A DNA stretch of 64,000 nt, taken from Arthrobacter sp. NicSoilB8. GTDB lineage: Bacteria; Actinomycetota; Actinomycetes; Actinomycetales; Micrococcaceae. Of this stretch, positions 7,355 through 16,222 are shown one piece after another. Position 1 is the stretch's first letter, and each line of letters starts with the position of its first letter. The DNA lies in the NCBI RefSeq assembly GCF_019977355.1, contig NZ_AP024655.1, forward strand, positions 1,240,001-1,304,000. Reading direction: 5' to 3'. The translations under genes and the position numbers were made by a program. The notes under the pieces are model-generated. The model had not been told where the DNA came from and did no database searches. It saw nothing but the letters and a program-made list of their open reading frames with translations.

Positions 7355-9146
7355 CTGATTCGGCCGAAGTGACGGCTGCCGGGGCCGGGGCTGGGGGCGG
7401 ACCTGCGCCAGGTGACGCAGTGCCGGGCAACTCGGGTCCGCCCTGGTCCTGATGGGCGATGTACTGGAGAGCGATCCACAGCTCCGCGCGGGCCTGGGCC
7501 TGGTTGAGGTCCAGGCCCAGCAGTTCGGCGATGACGCCGACCTGCCGGCGGACGCTGTTGCGGTGCAGCCCGGTGGCCTTGGCCGTGGCGTCCCAGCTGC
7601 CGTTCTCGCCAAGCCAGGCCCGCAGGATGCCCAGCAGGGTGTCGCGGCGCTCCGGTTCGAGCGCGAGCACCGGCGCCAGCAGGCGGTCCGCCAGCATAGT
7701 GCCGGCCTCCGAGCCCAGCAGCCCCGTCACGGACCAGGTGACCTCCTCCGCCCGGACGCTCCGGCGGCCGGTCAGCACCCGGTTGCGCAGCGACGACGCA
7801 GCCTGGTAGGCGCCGGCAAGTCCCGTGAATTCGGTGCCGCCGCCGATCACCAGGCGCCAGCCGAGCCGCTCCACCTCGGCGAGCAGGGCGTCGTCGACCT
7901 TGAGCCGGGTGATCGCGGCGAAGCCGTAGTCGGTGTGCTCCACCAGTTTGGTGTCGAACAGGCGGCGCCATTCCAACAGCTCCCGCACCCGGCCCTCGCC
8001 CGCGTGGCGCGGTCCGCCCGCGGCACGGTCGCCTCCCGCTGCGGCGTCCACCCGGACGCCCTGGACCACCCGCAGCTGGGCGGACCGGGTGGAGGAGATG
8101 CTCTGTGCCAGCAGGTCCTTCAACCCGTTGACCTGCCGTGCGGTACCCGATGCCACGCTTTCCGGGTGCAGCAGCAGTGCCGTGGCAAGCTGGCTGGGGG
8201 CCAGGGAACCGCTCGTGCGCTGCCGGACCAGCAGCTCCAGCAGCCCGACGGCGGTGGAGACCACGCTGTTCTGCGCCGGCGTCAGCGGGGCGTCCGTGCC
8301 CAGGACGAGCGCGCCGAGGTTGGCGTCCCGGGTGCTGCGCAGCGGGTACCCGAAGACCAGCGATGAGCCTGCGGCGTCGAAAGAATCCATCTCCACCCGG
8401 GGGCCGCTGCCGGAGAGCAGCCGGGCCAGCAGCGGCTGCAGGACGGCGGAATCGGCTCCCGGCACGGTGCCGGCCGCGGAGTGCGCGGTGTGCGGGCCGG
8501 GGGAGCTGCCCGAGCCGCGGGCACGCACCCGCCCGTCGGCCCCGACCAGCACGGCCCAGACCGGGACGCGCTGCACGAGGGCCGCGAGGAGCTCGTGCTC
8601 GGGGCGCGCAGACAGGACCGCCCGCATGAGCTGCCGGTTGGTGTCGGCCAGTTGGCGGAAGGTCCTGGCGTTGTCCGACTCAAGGAGCCGGGAGAACTCG
8701 AGTCCCAGCGCGGCGAACGGGATGGTCCCGGGGATGGACACCAGGGTCAGGTTGTGTCGCCGGCAGGACCGGACCACGGTCTCCGGCACGGCCTCGAAGT
8801 AAGGTTCCAGGCCAAAGCCGAGGGCGCCGACCCGGGCCCCGACCAGCCGGCGCATGTAGGCGTCCACCGCCTCCTCGCTGCCGCCCTCGCCGACGAACGG
8901 CAGACCGGCCGTGAGCAGGAACTCGCCGTCGAGCAGATAGGGGGTCGGGTCATCCAGCTCGCTCGGCTCCACCCAGCGCAGGCGCTCGTCCCCGTTGCCG
9001 CCGTCGTGCAGGACGCCGAGCTCCGGCAGCTGGCGCAGGAACTGTGAGAGCGTGACGAAACCAAACCGCTCGGAGTCCTCAGCAGCCACGGCCGCAGCCC
9101 CCGTCCCGCCGGTCCCGCCGGTCCCGAAACCGCGCGGGCAGTGCAT
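7320..9146 (-). CDS. PucR-family transcriptional regulator
   Basis: This 608-residue protein begins with a PucR sensory domain (about 30-160: RQLPELGVLHDGGNGDERLR through the PFAALGLEFSRLLE helix). A central CdaR/GGDEF-like region follows, and the C-terminus has the family helix-turn-helix (SWDATAKATGLHRNSVRRQV). The last 40 or so residues are a Pro/Ala-rich tail whose end is encoded by the 35-bp duplicated DNA. PucR proteins usually activate nitrogen-compound catabolism. Placed between davA and the divergent APC permease-davB pair, it is the likely lysine-responsive regulator of the cluster. The binding site was not proven. Confidence 0.85.
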   Translation of the reverse strand: MHCPRGFGTGGTGGTGAAAVAAEDSERFGFVTLSQFLRQLPELGVLHDGGNGDERLRWVEPSELDDPTPYLLDGEFLLTAGLPFVGEGGSEEAVDAYMRRLVGARVGALGFGLEPYFEAVPETVVRSCRRHNLTLVSIPGTIPFAALGLEFSRLLESDNARTFRQLADTNRQLMRAVLSARPEHELLAALVQRVPVWAVLVGADGRVRARGSGSSPGPHTAHSAAGTVPGADSAVLQPLLARLLSGSGPRVEMDSFDAAGSSLVFGYPLRSTRDANLGALVLGTDAPLTPAQNSVVSTAVGLLELLVRQRTSGSLAPSQLATALLLHPESVASGTARQVNGLKDLLAQSISSTRSAQLRVVQGVRVDAAAGGDRAAGGPRHAGEGRVRELLEWRRLFDTKLVEHTDYGFAAITRLKVDDALLAEVERLGWRLVIGGGTEFTGLAGAYQAASSLRNRVLTGRRSVRAEEVTWSVTGLLGSEAGTMLADRLLAPVLALEPERRDTLLGILRAWLGENGSWDATAKATGLHRNSVRRQVGVIAELLGLDLNQAQARAELWIALQYIAHQDQGGPELPGTASPGAGPPPAPAPAAVTSAESGAPAGQMSQDR

Positions 9147-9187
9147 TAAGTCTCATGACTGAAGAGTACAGGTCATTTTGCACAACC

Positions 9188-9234
9188 GTGAGAGGTGGCT
9201 CACATGCCTAGGGTGGTCAGGGGAATCCGACCAC
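9188..9234. promoter_or_regulatory. Two short inverted repeats in the PucR / APC permease intergenic region
   Basis: GTGAG-N6-CTCAC (9188-9203) and GTGGTC-N10-GACCAC (9213-9234) lie between the divergent starts of the PucR gene (9146) and the permease (9258). They are plausible PucR operators by position only. Confidence 0.3.
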
Positions 9235-9257
9235 TACTGAAGATAAGGACGTCAACG

Positions 9258-10793
9258 ATGACTGTGCCAACTCTGATCGGGGAACGCCCGCCGGCCGCCG
9301 CCGGCCGTCCCGGGCTCGCCGCCCAGATCCTGCGCCGCAAGCCGATCGGGCAGCTGGTCAGCGAGGCCGAAACCGGGCACGGCGGCACGCGGCTGGTCCG
9401 CAGCTTCGGCGTGCTGCAGCTGACCATGATCAGCGTCGGTGCCACGCTCGGCACCGGCATCCTGGTGATCCTGGGCGAATCCGTGCCGCTCGCCGGCCCT
9501 GCCATCTGGATCTCCTTTGCCATTGCCGGACTCGCCGCTCTGCTCTCCGCCGTGTCCTATGCGGAGATGGCCGGACTGGTCCCCGCCGCCGGTTCCAGCT
9601 ACTCGTACACCTACGCCACCATGGGCGAGGGCATGGCCTGGATCTGCGGCTGGTGCCTGGTGCTCGAATACGCCGTCTCCGTGGCCGCCGTCGCGGTCGG
9701 CGCGGGCCAGTACGTCAACGAGGCCCTGGCGGTCTTCGGTCTGTCCCTCCCGGACGCCATGTCGCAGCCGCCGGGAGCCGGCGGGGTGCTTAATGTGCCC
9801 GCGATCGTCATTGTGGTCCTGGCCATGGTGTTGTTGGTCCGCGGCGCCAAGGAGAGCGCCTGGATCAACACGGCGATCGTCCTGGTCAAGGTCGGCATCC
9901 TCCTGTTCTTCTGCGCCGTGGCCTTCACGGCCTTCAACGGCGGACACTTCGAACCCCTCATGCCGATGGGCGCCGCCGGCGTCTCGGCCGCCGCCTCCCG
10001 GGTCTTCTTCTCCTACATCGGCTTCGACGCCGCCTCCACGGCCGGCGAGGAAGCCCGCAACCCCAAGCGCGACCTCCCGCGGGCCATCCTGCTCTCCATG
10101 CTGATCGTCACCAGCATCTACGTGCTCGTCGCCGTCGCCGCCATCGGCGCCCGCCCCTGGGGATGGTTCGACGGCACCGAAGCCGCCCTCGTGAAAATCC
10201 TCGAGGAAACCACCGGCCAGCCCTGGGTCGGCGTGGTGTTCGCCGTCGGCGCCGTGCTCGCCATCGCCAGCATCGTGCTGACCGTGCTCTACGGGCAGAC
10301 CCGGATCCTGCTCTCGATGTCGCGCGACGGCTTGGTCCCCAAGGTCTTCGGCCGGGTCTCGGCCCGGACCGGCACGCCGGTTGCCGGAACCCTGATCGTG
10401 GGCACCGCCGTCGCCGTGACCGCCGGCCTGGTGCCGCTCGGCGCCCTCGCCGACGCCACCAGCATCGGCACCCTGTTCGCGTTCGCGCTGGTCAACGTGG
10501 CAGTCATCTACCTGCGGCGGACCCGGCCGGAGCTCACGCGCAGCTTCCGCGTCCCGCTGTTCCCGCTGACCCCGATCCTCGGCGCCCTCATGTGCGCCTA
10601 CCTCATGGCCAACCTCGGTGCCGAGACCTGGGTGGTCTTCGGTGCCTGGATGCTCGTGGGCCTGGCCGCCTACTTCGGTTACGGCCGGAAGAACTCCAGG
10701 GTGGCCGCCCTGAGCCACGAGGAATACCGTGAACTATCAAGCCGCCAACCCGTCACCACCACAACCCAGGAACTGAAGGCAGAGATCTCATGA
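9258..10793 (+). CDS. APC-superfamily amino acid permease, probable lysine importer
   Basis: This 511-residue membrane protein belongs to the APC family: the first helix reads LTMISVGATLGTGILVILGE and a later segment SRVFFSYIGFDAASTAGEEARNP is the CAT/LAT-type signature. About 12-14 hydrophobic segments are visible. Start ATG 9258 (MTVPTLIGE) has AAGG upstream; an earlier in-frame ATG at 9195 would add a basic segment and lacks a good binding site. The stop overlaps the davB start (ATGA), so transport and oxidation are translationally coupled. Lysine as substrate is inferred from that coupling; cationic amino acid transport fits the family. Confidence 0.8.
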   Translation: MTVPTLIGERPPAAAGRPGLAAQILRRKPIGQLVSEAETGHGGTRLVRSFGVLQLTMISVGATLGTGILVILGESVPLAGPAIWISFAIAGLAALLSAVSYAEMAGLVPAAGSSYSYTYATMGEGMAWICGWCLVLEYAVSVAAVAVGAGQYVNEALAVFGLSLPDAMSQPPGAGGVLNVPAIVIVVLAMVLLVRGAKESAWINTAIVLVKVGILLFFCAVAFTAFNGGHFEPLMPMGAAGVSAAASRVFFSYIGFDAASTAGEEARNPKRDLPRAILLSMLIVTSIYVLVAVAAIGARPWGWFDGTEAALVKILEETTGQPWVGVVFAVGAVLAIASIVLTVLYGQTRILLSMSRDGLVPKVFGRVSARTGTPVAGTLIVGTAVAVTAGLVPLGALADATSIGTLFAFALVNVAVIYLRRTRPELTRSFRVPLFPLTPILGALMCAYLMANLGAETWVVFGAWMLVGLAAYFGYGRKNSRVAALSHEEYRELSSRQPVTTTTQELKAEIS

Positions 10794-12514
10794 CCACCGC
10801 CACCGAACTGCCGGCCCCCGAACCGGCTTTCACTCCGGCAGACAGCCCGGCCGCCACTCGTTCGGCGCAGGCGCCGATCACCATGCTGAATCCGGACTTC
10901 CCGTTCAGCTACGACCACTACCTCGCCCACCCCGACGGCCTGGGCTCGGTGCCGCCCGAACTGTACGGGACGGAGGTCGCCGTCGTCGGTGCCGGCCTGT
11001 CCGGGCTGGTGACCGCCTATGAACTCATGAAGCTGGGCCTGCGGCCGGTGGTCTACGAGGCCGACAGGATCGGCGGCCGGCTGAGGACCGCCAGCTTCCC
11101 GTCCGCGCCGGGCATCGTGGCGGACCTCGGCGGCATGCGGTTCCCGGTCTCCGGCAGGGCCTTCTACCACTACGTGGACCTGCTCGGGCTGGAGACCCAG
11201 GAGTTCCCCAACCCTCTGGCGCCGGCGACCTCCAGCACGGTGATCGAGCTTGCGGGCCAGAAGTACTACGCCGAGACCGCGGCGGACCTGCCCCCGTTCT
11301 TCCTCGAGGTGGCGGACGCGTGGAAGGCGGCCGTGAACGACGGCGCCCGGTTCGCCGAAATGCAGGACGCGATCCGTGCCCGGGACACGGCAAAGATCAA
11401 GGAACTGTGGAACGCGCTGCTCCCGGAACTGGACGAGCAGACCTTCTACGGCTTCATCGCCGGCAGCGACTCCTTCAAGGAGGCCGGCTTCGCCCACCGC
11501 GAGGCGTTCGGGCAGGTGGGCTTCGGCACCGGCGGCTGGGACACTGACTTCCCCAACTCCATCCTCGAAATCCTCCGCGTGGTCTACACCGACGCCGATG
11601 ATCAGCACCGGCTCATCGCCGGCGGCGCGCAACGGCTCCCCGAGGCACTGTGGGAGCACGCGCCGTCGGGCATGGCGCACTGGCCGGACGGCACCTCCCT
11701 GGCATCGCTGCATGCCGGTGCCCCGCGGGGCGCCGTGGAGCGCATCGCCCGCGACGGCGCCGGCGACTTCCGGATCCGCGAACGCTGGGGACGCGAATCC
11801 GCGTACCCGGCGGTGGTGACCACCTGCCAGTCCTGGCTGCTGTCGACACGGATCCACACCGACGAAACCCTCTTTCCCGCCGAGCTGTGGACCGCGATCG
11901 AACGCTCGCACTACATGCAGTCCTCCAAGACCTTCGTCATGGTGGACCGGCCGTTCTGGAAGGACATCGACCCGGAGACGGGCCGCGAGGTCCTGTCCAT
12001 GACGCTGACCGACCGGCTGAACCGGGCCACGTACCTGCTGGACAACGGCCCGGACCAGCCCGCCGTGATCCTGCTGTCCTACACCTGGAACGACGACGCG
12101 CTGAAGTGGCTGTCGCTCGACGCGGACGCGCGGGCGGAGCTCATGCTGCACTCGCTCGAGCAGATCTACCCCGGCGTCGACATCGCCAGCCACATCGTGG
12201 GCCAGCCGATCACCGTCTCGTGGGAGGCCGACCCCAACTTCATGGGAGCCTTCAAGGCCAACCTGCCGGGACACTACCGCTACCAGCAGCGGCTCTTCAC
12301 CCACTTCAAGCAGAACGGGCTCCCGGTCGAACAGCGCGGAATCTTCCTCGCCGGCGACGACGTCTCCTTCACCGCAGGCTGGGCCGAGGGCGCCGTCACC
12401 ACCGGACTGAACGCGGTCTGGGGTGTGGTCAACCACCTTGGCGGCCGGACCCCGGCGGGGAACCCCGGACCGGGCGAGCTGCTCGACGAGCTGGGTCCGG
12501 TCGCGCTGGACTGA
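10790..12514 (+). CDS. davB: L-lysine 2-monooxygenase, FAD-dependent
   Basis: It catalyses oxidative decarboxylation of L-lysine to 5-aminovaleramide, CO2 and water using O2. The 574-residue protein has an N-terminal dinucleotide fold (VAVVGAGLSGLVTAYELMKL, GAGLSG at 67-72, ending VYEADRIGGRLR) and the flavin monoamine oxidase motifs LGGMRFPVS and AGDDVSFTAGWAEGAV. From memory, blocks such as FGQVGFGTGGWDTDFPNS and MQSSKTFVMVDRPFWKD are close to Pseudomonas DavB, well beyond generic amine oxidase similarity. It overlaps the permease by ATGA and shares the locus with davA. Tryptophan or phenylalanine 2-monooxygenase is the alternative within the family. Confidence 0.85.
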   Translation: MTTATELPAPEPAFTPADSPAATRSAQAPITMLNPDFPFSYDHYLAHPDGLGSVPPELYGTEVAVVGAGLSGLVTAYELMKLGLRPVVYEADRIGGRLRTASFPSAPGIVADLGGMRFPVSGRAFYHYVDLLGLETQEFPNPLAPATSSTVIELAGQKYYAETAADLPPFFLEVADAWKAAVNDGARFAEMQDAIRARDTAKIKELWNALLPELDEQTFYGFIAGSDSFKEAGFAHREAFGQVGFGTGGWDTDFPNSILEILRVVYTDADDQHRLIAGGAQRLPEALWEHAPSGMAHWPDGTSLASLHAGAPRGAVERIARDGAGDFRIRERWGRESAYPAVVTTCQSWLLSTRIHTDETLFPAELWTAIERSHYMQSSKTFVMVDRPFWKDIDPETGREVLSMTLTDRLNRATYLLDNGPDQPAVILLSYTWNDDALKWLSLDADARAELMLHSLEQIYPGVDIASHIVGQPITVSWEADPNFMGAFKANLPGHYRYQQRLFTHFKQNGLPVEQRGIFLAGDDVSFTAGWAEGAVTTGLNAVWGVVNHLGGRTPAGNPGPGELLDELGPVALD

Positions 12515-12636
12515 GCGGTTCGGCCGGCAGCAGGGTGGGCGCTGGCAGGTGTTTGGCGCGGGCAGTCAGCCCGCTATGTCACGCGCTTTGCCGTTGACGT
12601 GCCGTGCCGTTGATGTGCCGTGCCGTGCCGTGCCGT

Positions 12637-13158
12637 TCACGCGCTGTGCAGTTCGCGGTGCGCCCGCGCCAGCTCCTGGTAGTGCGCGGCGTTGTGCTGG
12701 ACGCCCGCGAACTCCTCGTCGCTGAGCTCGCGGCGGACCTTGGCCGGAACGCCGGCGACGAGCGAGCGGGGCGGGATGACCGTGCCCTCCAGCACCACGG
12801 CGCCGGCGGCAATGAGCGAGCCGGCGCCGATCACGGCCCCGTTGAGGATGGTGGCGCTCATGCCGATCAGGCAGTCATCCTCCACGGTGCAGCCGTGCAC
12901 CACGGCGCTGTGGCCGACGCTGACCCGCGCGCCCACAGTGCAAGGGAAGCCGGGGTCGGCGTGCAGCACCACGTTGTCCTGCAGGTTGCTGCCCGCGCCC
13001 ACGCTGATGGCGGCGGTGTCGGCGCGGACGGACACGCCGTAGAAGGCGCTCGAGTTCTCGGCCAGGGTGGCGTTGCCGATCACCGAGGCCGTGGGGGCGA
13101 CGAAGGCGGAGTCATGGACGGCCGGCGTCGTGCCGGCGAACGCGTAAAGGGGAGCCAT
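12637..13158 (-). CDS. Gamma-carbonic anhydrase / hexapeptide-repeat family protein
   Basis: The 173-residue product is a left-handed beta-helix protein: hexapeptide repeats run from VAPTASVIGNATLAENSS through GSLIAAGAVVLEGTVIPPRS. Histidines in ADPGFPC, SVGHSAVVHGCTV and neighbouring turns are placed like the metal ligands of gamma-carbonic anhydrases and PaaY/YrdA proteins. Catalytic activity is not certain because many relatives are inactive or are thioesterases. The start is probably leaderless: TAGGCT on the minus strand (13170-13165) lies exactly 6 nt before the ATG. The downstream DNA has short GTGCCGT repeats. Confidence 0.8.
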   Translation of the reverse strand: MAPLYAFAGTTPAVHDSAFVAPTASVIGNATLAENSSAFYGVSVRADTAAISVGAGSNLQDNVVLHADPGFPCTVGARVSVGHSAVVHGCTVEDDCLIGMSATILNGAVIGAGSLIAAGAVVLEGTVIPPRSLVAGVPAKVRRELSDEEFAGVQHNAAHYQELARAHRELHSA

Positions 13159-13183
13159 GCCCCCAGCCTAGGACACTTCCCCG

Positions 13184-13249
13184 CCCAACTAGCTAGCAGC
13201 AGGGGCCGTTTTGAGCGCTCAAAACGGCCCCTGCTGCTAGTCAGTTGGG
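13184..13249. repeat. Long palindrome, family copy 1 (probable terminator)
   Basis: A perfect 48-bp palindrome (arms 13193-13216 and 13217-13240, centre GAGC|GCTC) is extended by CCCAACT/AGTTGGG at 13184-13190 and 13243-13249. It starts one base from the methyltransferase stop, so it probably ends the purU-methyltransferase transcript. The central sequence recurs at 20263-20316. Confidence 0.9.
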
Positions 13250-13720
13250 TCAGGCGGGGGAGCGGAGGACCATGAACCCGCCGCCGCCCTCGCCGCTGCC
13301 GAACCCGCCCTCGCCGCCGCCGAACCCGCCCTCTTTGTCGCCCACGCTGTGCGGATCGGGCACGGGAAGCACGACGGCGATCGGCGCGCCCGGTTCCGCC
13401 ACCCGCCAGAGTTCGTGGACGACGTCGTCCCACTGTTCCGGCGGAAGGCCCGCCAGGGCGTCCACCGCCCACACCGAGGAGAACGCGGCGTCGGCGAAGG
13501 GCAGCGGCGCCGGGCCCGCCACGGAGGCCTCGAGCCCGTGCGCCCGTGCGACGTGGATATTCTCCTCGGACGGGTCGACGCCGGTGAAATGGATGCCGGC
13601 CTGCACAAAGTGCAGTCCGTCGGTGCCGGGGCCGCAGTCCAGCCCGAGCACGGCGTGCCGGCCCTCGGACTTCAACAGGGCCACGAATGATTCGAGCCGG
13701 TCCTTCCGGGTGGATTCCAT
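13250..13720 (-). CDS. Small class I SAM-dependent methyltransferase-like protein
   Basis: The product (about 156 residues from ATG 13720) shows a truncated Rossmann methyltransferase fold: LGLDCGPGTDGLHFVQAG is motif I, FTGVDPSEENIHVAR is motif II and LPFADAAFSSVWAVDAL is the motif IV region. It then loses the usual C-terminal strands; instead a tail of about 20 residues, nearly all Gly, Glu and Phe (GGFGGGEGGFGSGEGGGG), is encoded by tandem GC-rich repeats. It follows purU by 21 nt on the same strand, so they are likely co-transcribed. Substrate unknown. Confidence 0.65.
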   Translation of the reverse strand: MESTRKDRLESFVALLKSEGRHAVLGLDCGPGTDGLHFVQAGIHFTGVDPSEENIHVARAHGLEASVAGPAPLPFADAAFSSVWAVDALAGLPPEQWDDVVHELWRVAEPGAPIAVVLPVPDPHSVGDKEGGFGGGEGGFGSGEGGGGFMVLRSPA

Positions 13721-13741
13721 AGCTCTAGTCAAGGACTGGTT

Positions 13742-14602
13742 TCAGTTAAAGACAACCGTCCGGTTGCCGTCGAGCAGGACGCGGTGCTCGGCGTGCCACT
13801 GCACGGCCTGGGCGAGGGTGCGGCCCTCCACATCGCGGCCCATCTGGACAAACTGCTCGGCAGTGCGCCGGTGGTCCACCCGGATGACTTCCTGTTCGAT
13901 GATGGGTCCCTCATCCAGGGCGGCCGTGACATAGTGCGCTGTGGCACCGATGAGCTTCACGCCGCGGGCGTGCGCCTGGTGGTAGGGCCTGGCGCCCTTG
14001 AAGGAGGGCAGGAACGAGTGGTGGATGTTGATGGCCTTGCCCGTGAGTTCGGTGCAGAGGTCGTCGGAGATGATCTGCATGTAGCGCGCCAGGACGGTGA
14101 GCTCGATGTCATGCTCTTTCATCAGGGCGCGCAGGGCGTCCTCGGCCCGGACCTTGGTGTCCGGGGTGACGGGGATGTGGTGGAACGGGATCCCGTAGAA
14201 CTCCGCCAGGCCCTGAAGGTCAGGGTGGTTGGAGACAATGGCCGGAATCTCGATCGGCAGGGTGCCGGAGCGCTGCAGGAACAGCAGGTCGTTCAGGCAG
14301 TGGGCCGAGGTGCTGGCCATCAGCAGGGTGCGGACTTTCCGGCCGGCCGGGTTGAGGCTCCACTGCATCCCGAAGGCCTGCGCCACGGGCTCGAGCGCGG
14401 CCTGCAGCTCCGCCTGGGACGCCGCCGTCGTTGCCTCCACGCGCATGAAGAAGGTGCCCGTGCCCTGGCTGCCGTACTGCTGGGAGTCCGTAATATTGCA
14501 GCCCGCCACGAGGAGGGCGCCGGCGACGGCGTGCACGATGCCGGGCCGGTCGGGACAGGACAGGGTCAGGATGTAGGAGGCAGTCAGGTTCGCGTCAGTC
14601 AC
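13742..14602 (-). CDS. purU: Formyltetrahydrofolate deformylase
   Basis: It hydrolyses 10-formyl-THF to formate and THF, controlling the one-carbon pool. The 286-residue protein has an N-terminal ACT domain (SYILTLSCPDRPGIVHAVAGAL) and a C-terminal formyltransferase-like domain with YMQIISDDLCTELTGKAINI, HHSFLPSFKGARPYHQA and VKLIGATAHYVTAALDEGPI. The GTG start is 7 nt after a TAGGCT -10 hexamer on the minus strand (14615-14610), so the mRNA is probably leaderless. It is divergent from the ZTP-riboswitch glyA-folD unit, linking three folate genes. Confidence 0.95.
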   Translation of the reverse strand: MTDANLTASYILTLSCPDRPGIVHAVAGALLVAGCNITDSQQYGSQGTGTFFMRVEATTAASQAELQAALEPVAQAFGMQWSLNPAGRKVRTLLMASTSAHCLNDLLFLQRSGTLPIEIPAIVSNHPDLQGLAEFYGIPFHHIPVTPDTKVRAEDALRALMKEHDIELTVLARYMQIISDDLCTELTGKAINIHHSFLPSFKGARPYHQAHARGVKLIGATAHYVTAALDEGPIIEQEVIRVDHRRTAEQFVQMGRDVEGRTLAQAVQWHAEHRVLLDGNRTVVFN

Positions 14603-14657
14603 GAAGAACAGCCTACCTGCGCTTCAAGGGCGGTTTTGAAAGCGTTTTGGTAGTGTT

Positions 14658-14740
14658 AAACCGTCGCAACTGGCGTTGGATGGCTAACCATCAGGGAGCG
14701 GCACTCACGAAGACCACGGATCGTACGCCTGGGCCGAGGG
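14658..14740 (+). promoter_or_regulatory. ZTP (pfl) riboswitch upstream of glyA-folD
   Basis: The conserved pfl-motif blocks are present in order: CGCAACTGGCG (14665-14675), a hairpin GATGG-CTAA-CCATC (14679-14692), AGGGAGCGG directly after it, a variable linker, and the 3' block ACGCCTGGGCCGAGGG (14725-14740). GGCG (14672-14675) can pair with CGCC (14726-14729) as the pseudoknot. Known pfl RNAs bind ZTP/ZMP, which accumulate when 10-formyl-THF is short, and they raise expression of folate genes such as glyA and folD, exactly the genes downstream. The identification is by eye, without a covariance search. Confidence 0.8.
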
Positions 14741-14784
14741 TCATGTCTTACCGGTTGGCAGCCTCACCGCTGCGCGCCGTTGCC

Positions 14785-14803
14785 GGCGCCCGTCCAGGGC
14801 GCC
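14785..14803 (+). promoter_or_regulatory. Hairpin in the glyA leader, possible expression platform
   Basis: GGCGCCC-GTCCA-GGGCGCC forms a 7-bp perfect stem between the riboswitch and the glyA ribosome binding site. No T-tract follows. Its role in ligand-dependent control is a guess. Confidence 0.3.
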
Positions 14804-14914
14804 AACCGCCGCTGTCGCGGCCCGCTGTCAAGGGGCCCGTAATCAAAGGGCGGTGCAACGGGCCAGCCGGTAGCCTGACCAATAGCCGTACCCGTTGCCT
14901 ACCAGGAGTTCCTC

Positions 14915-16219
14915 GTGACTACTACTACCGCCACCTCAGCCGCCGTGAGCAACCAGCCGCTGGCCGAACTCGACCCTGAAATCGCCGCCGTACTGGCCCA
15001 GGAGCTGGGCCGCCAGCGCGGCACCCTGGAAATGATCGCCTCCGAAAACTTCGCCCCGCGCGCCGTGATGGAAGCCCAGGGTTCCGTCCTGACCAACAAG
15101 TATGCCGAGGGCTACCCTGGACGCCGCTACTACGGCGGCTGTGAGTACGTCGACGTCGCCGAGCAGCTCGCGATCGACCGCGTCAAGGAGCTCTTCGGCG
15201 CCGAATACGCCAACGTCCAGCCGCACTCCGGCGCGCAGGCCAACGCCGCCGCGCTCGCCGCCATGATCACCCCCGGTGACAAGATCCTGGGCCTGTCCCT
15301 GGCCCACGGCGGACACCTCACCCACGGCATGAAGCTGAACTTCTCCGGCAAGCTCTACAACGTGGCCGCCTACCAGGTCGAGGAAGACAACTTCCGGATC
15401 GACATGGACAAGCTGCGCGAGCAGGCCATCGCCGAAAAGCCCCAGGTGATCATCGCCGGCTGGTCCGCCTACCCGCGGCACCTAGACTTCGCCGCGTTCC
15501 GCTCGATCGCCGACGAGGTCGGCGCGCTGCTCTGGACCGACATGGCGCACTTCGCCGGCCTGGTCGCCGCCGGGCTGCACCCGAGCCCGGTCCCGCACTC
15601 CGACGTCGTCACCTCCACAGTGCACAAGACGCTGGCCGGCCCGCGCTCCGGCGTGATCCTGGCCAAGCAGGAATGGGCCAAGAAGCTTAACTCGGCCGTG
15701 TTCCCGGGCCAGCAGGGCGGCCCGCTCATGCACGTGATCGCCGCCAAGGCAGTGGCCTTCAAGATCGCCGGCACCGAGGAATTCAAGGAGCGCCAGGAGC
15801 GCGTGCTGGAAGGTGCCAAGATCATCGCCGAACGCCTCGGCCAGGCAGACGTCGCCGACGCCGGCGTCTCGGTCCTGACCGGCGGCACCGACGTGCACCT
15901 GGTCCTGGTGGACCTGCGCAACTCCCAGCTGGACGGCCAGCAGGCCGAAGACCTCCTGCACTCCGTGGGCATCACCGTCAACCGCAACGCCGTGCCGTTC
16001 GACCCCCGCCCGCCGATGGTCACCTCCGGCCTGCGCATCGGCACCCCGGCCCTGGCCACCCGTGGCTTCGGCGCTGAGGAGTTCACCGAGGTCGCGGACA
16101 TCATCGCTACGGCGCTGGTAAAGGGCACGGCCGGCAGCGTCGATATTGAAGCCCTGCAGGCCCGCGTGGACAAGCTCGCGGTCGACTTCCCGCTGTACCC
16201 ACAGCACGAGCAGTGGTAG
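14915..16219 (+). CDS. glyA: Serine hydroxymethyltransferase
   Basis: A cytoplasmic PLP enzyme interconverting serine plus THF with glycine plus 5,10-methylene-THF. The 434-residue protein has the PLP-lysine motif [14 protein letters not shown] (Lys238), the N-terminal block [31 protein letters not shown], and the PLP-stacking region [11 protein letters not shown]. The start is GTG 14915 with AGGAG six bases upstream (14904-14908). A small open frame over the riboswitch and 5' end is not coding. folD follows after 3 nt, so the two make one folate operon under the ZTP riboswitch. Confidence 0.97.
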   Translation: MTTTTATSAAVSNQPLAELDPEIAAVLAQELGRQRGTLEMIASENFAPRAVMEAQGSVLTNKYAEGYPGRRYYGGCEYVDVAEQLAIDRVKELFGAEYANVQPHSGAQANAAALAAMITPGDKILGLSLAHGGHLTHGMKLNFSGKLYNVAAYQVEEDNFRIDMDKLREQAIAEKPQVIIAGWSAYPRHLDFAAFRSIADEVGALLWTDMAHFAGLVAAGLHPSPVPHSDVVTSTVHKTLAGPRSGVILAKQEWAKKLNSAVFPGQQGGPLMHVIAAKAVAFKIAGTEEFKERQERVLEGAKIIAERLGQADVADAGVSVLTGGTDVHLVLVDLRNSQLDGQQAEDLLHSVGITVNRNAVPFDPRPPMVTSGLRIGTPALATRGFGAEEFTEVADIIATALVKGTAGSVDIEALQARVDKLAVDFPLYPQHEQW

Positions 16220-16222
16220 TCC

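Noticed and set aside
14647..14979. Small plus-strand ORF covering the glyA leader
   Set aside because: It coincides with the conserved ZTP riboswitch blocks and overlaps the glyA start in another frame; the peptide has no features.
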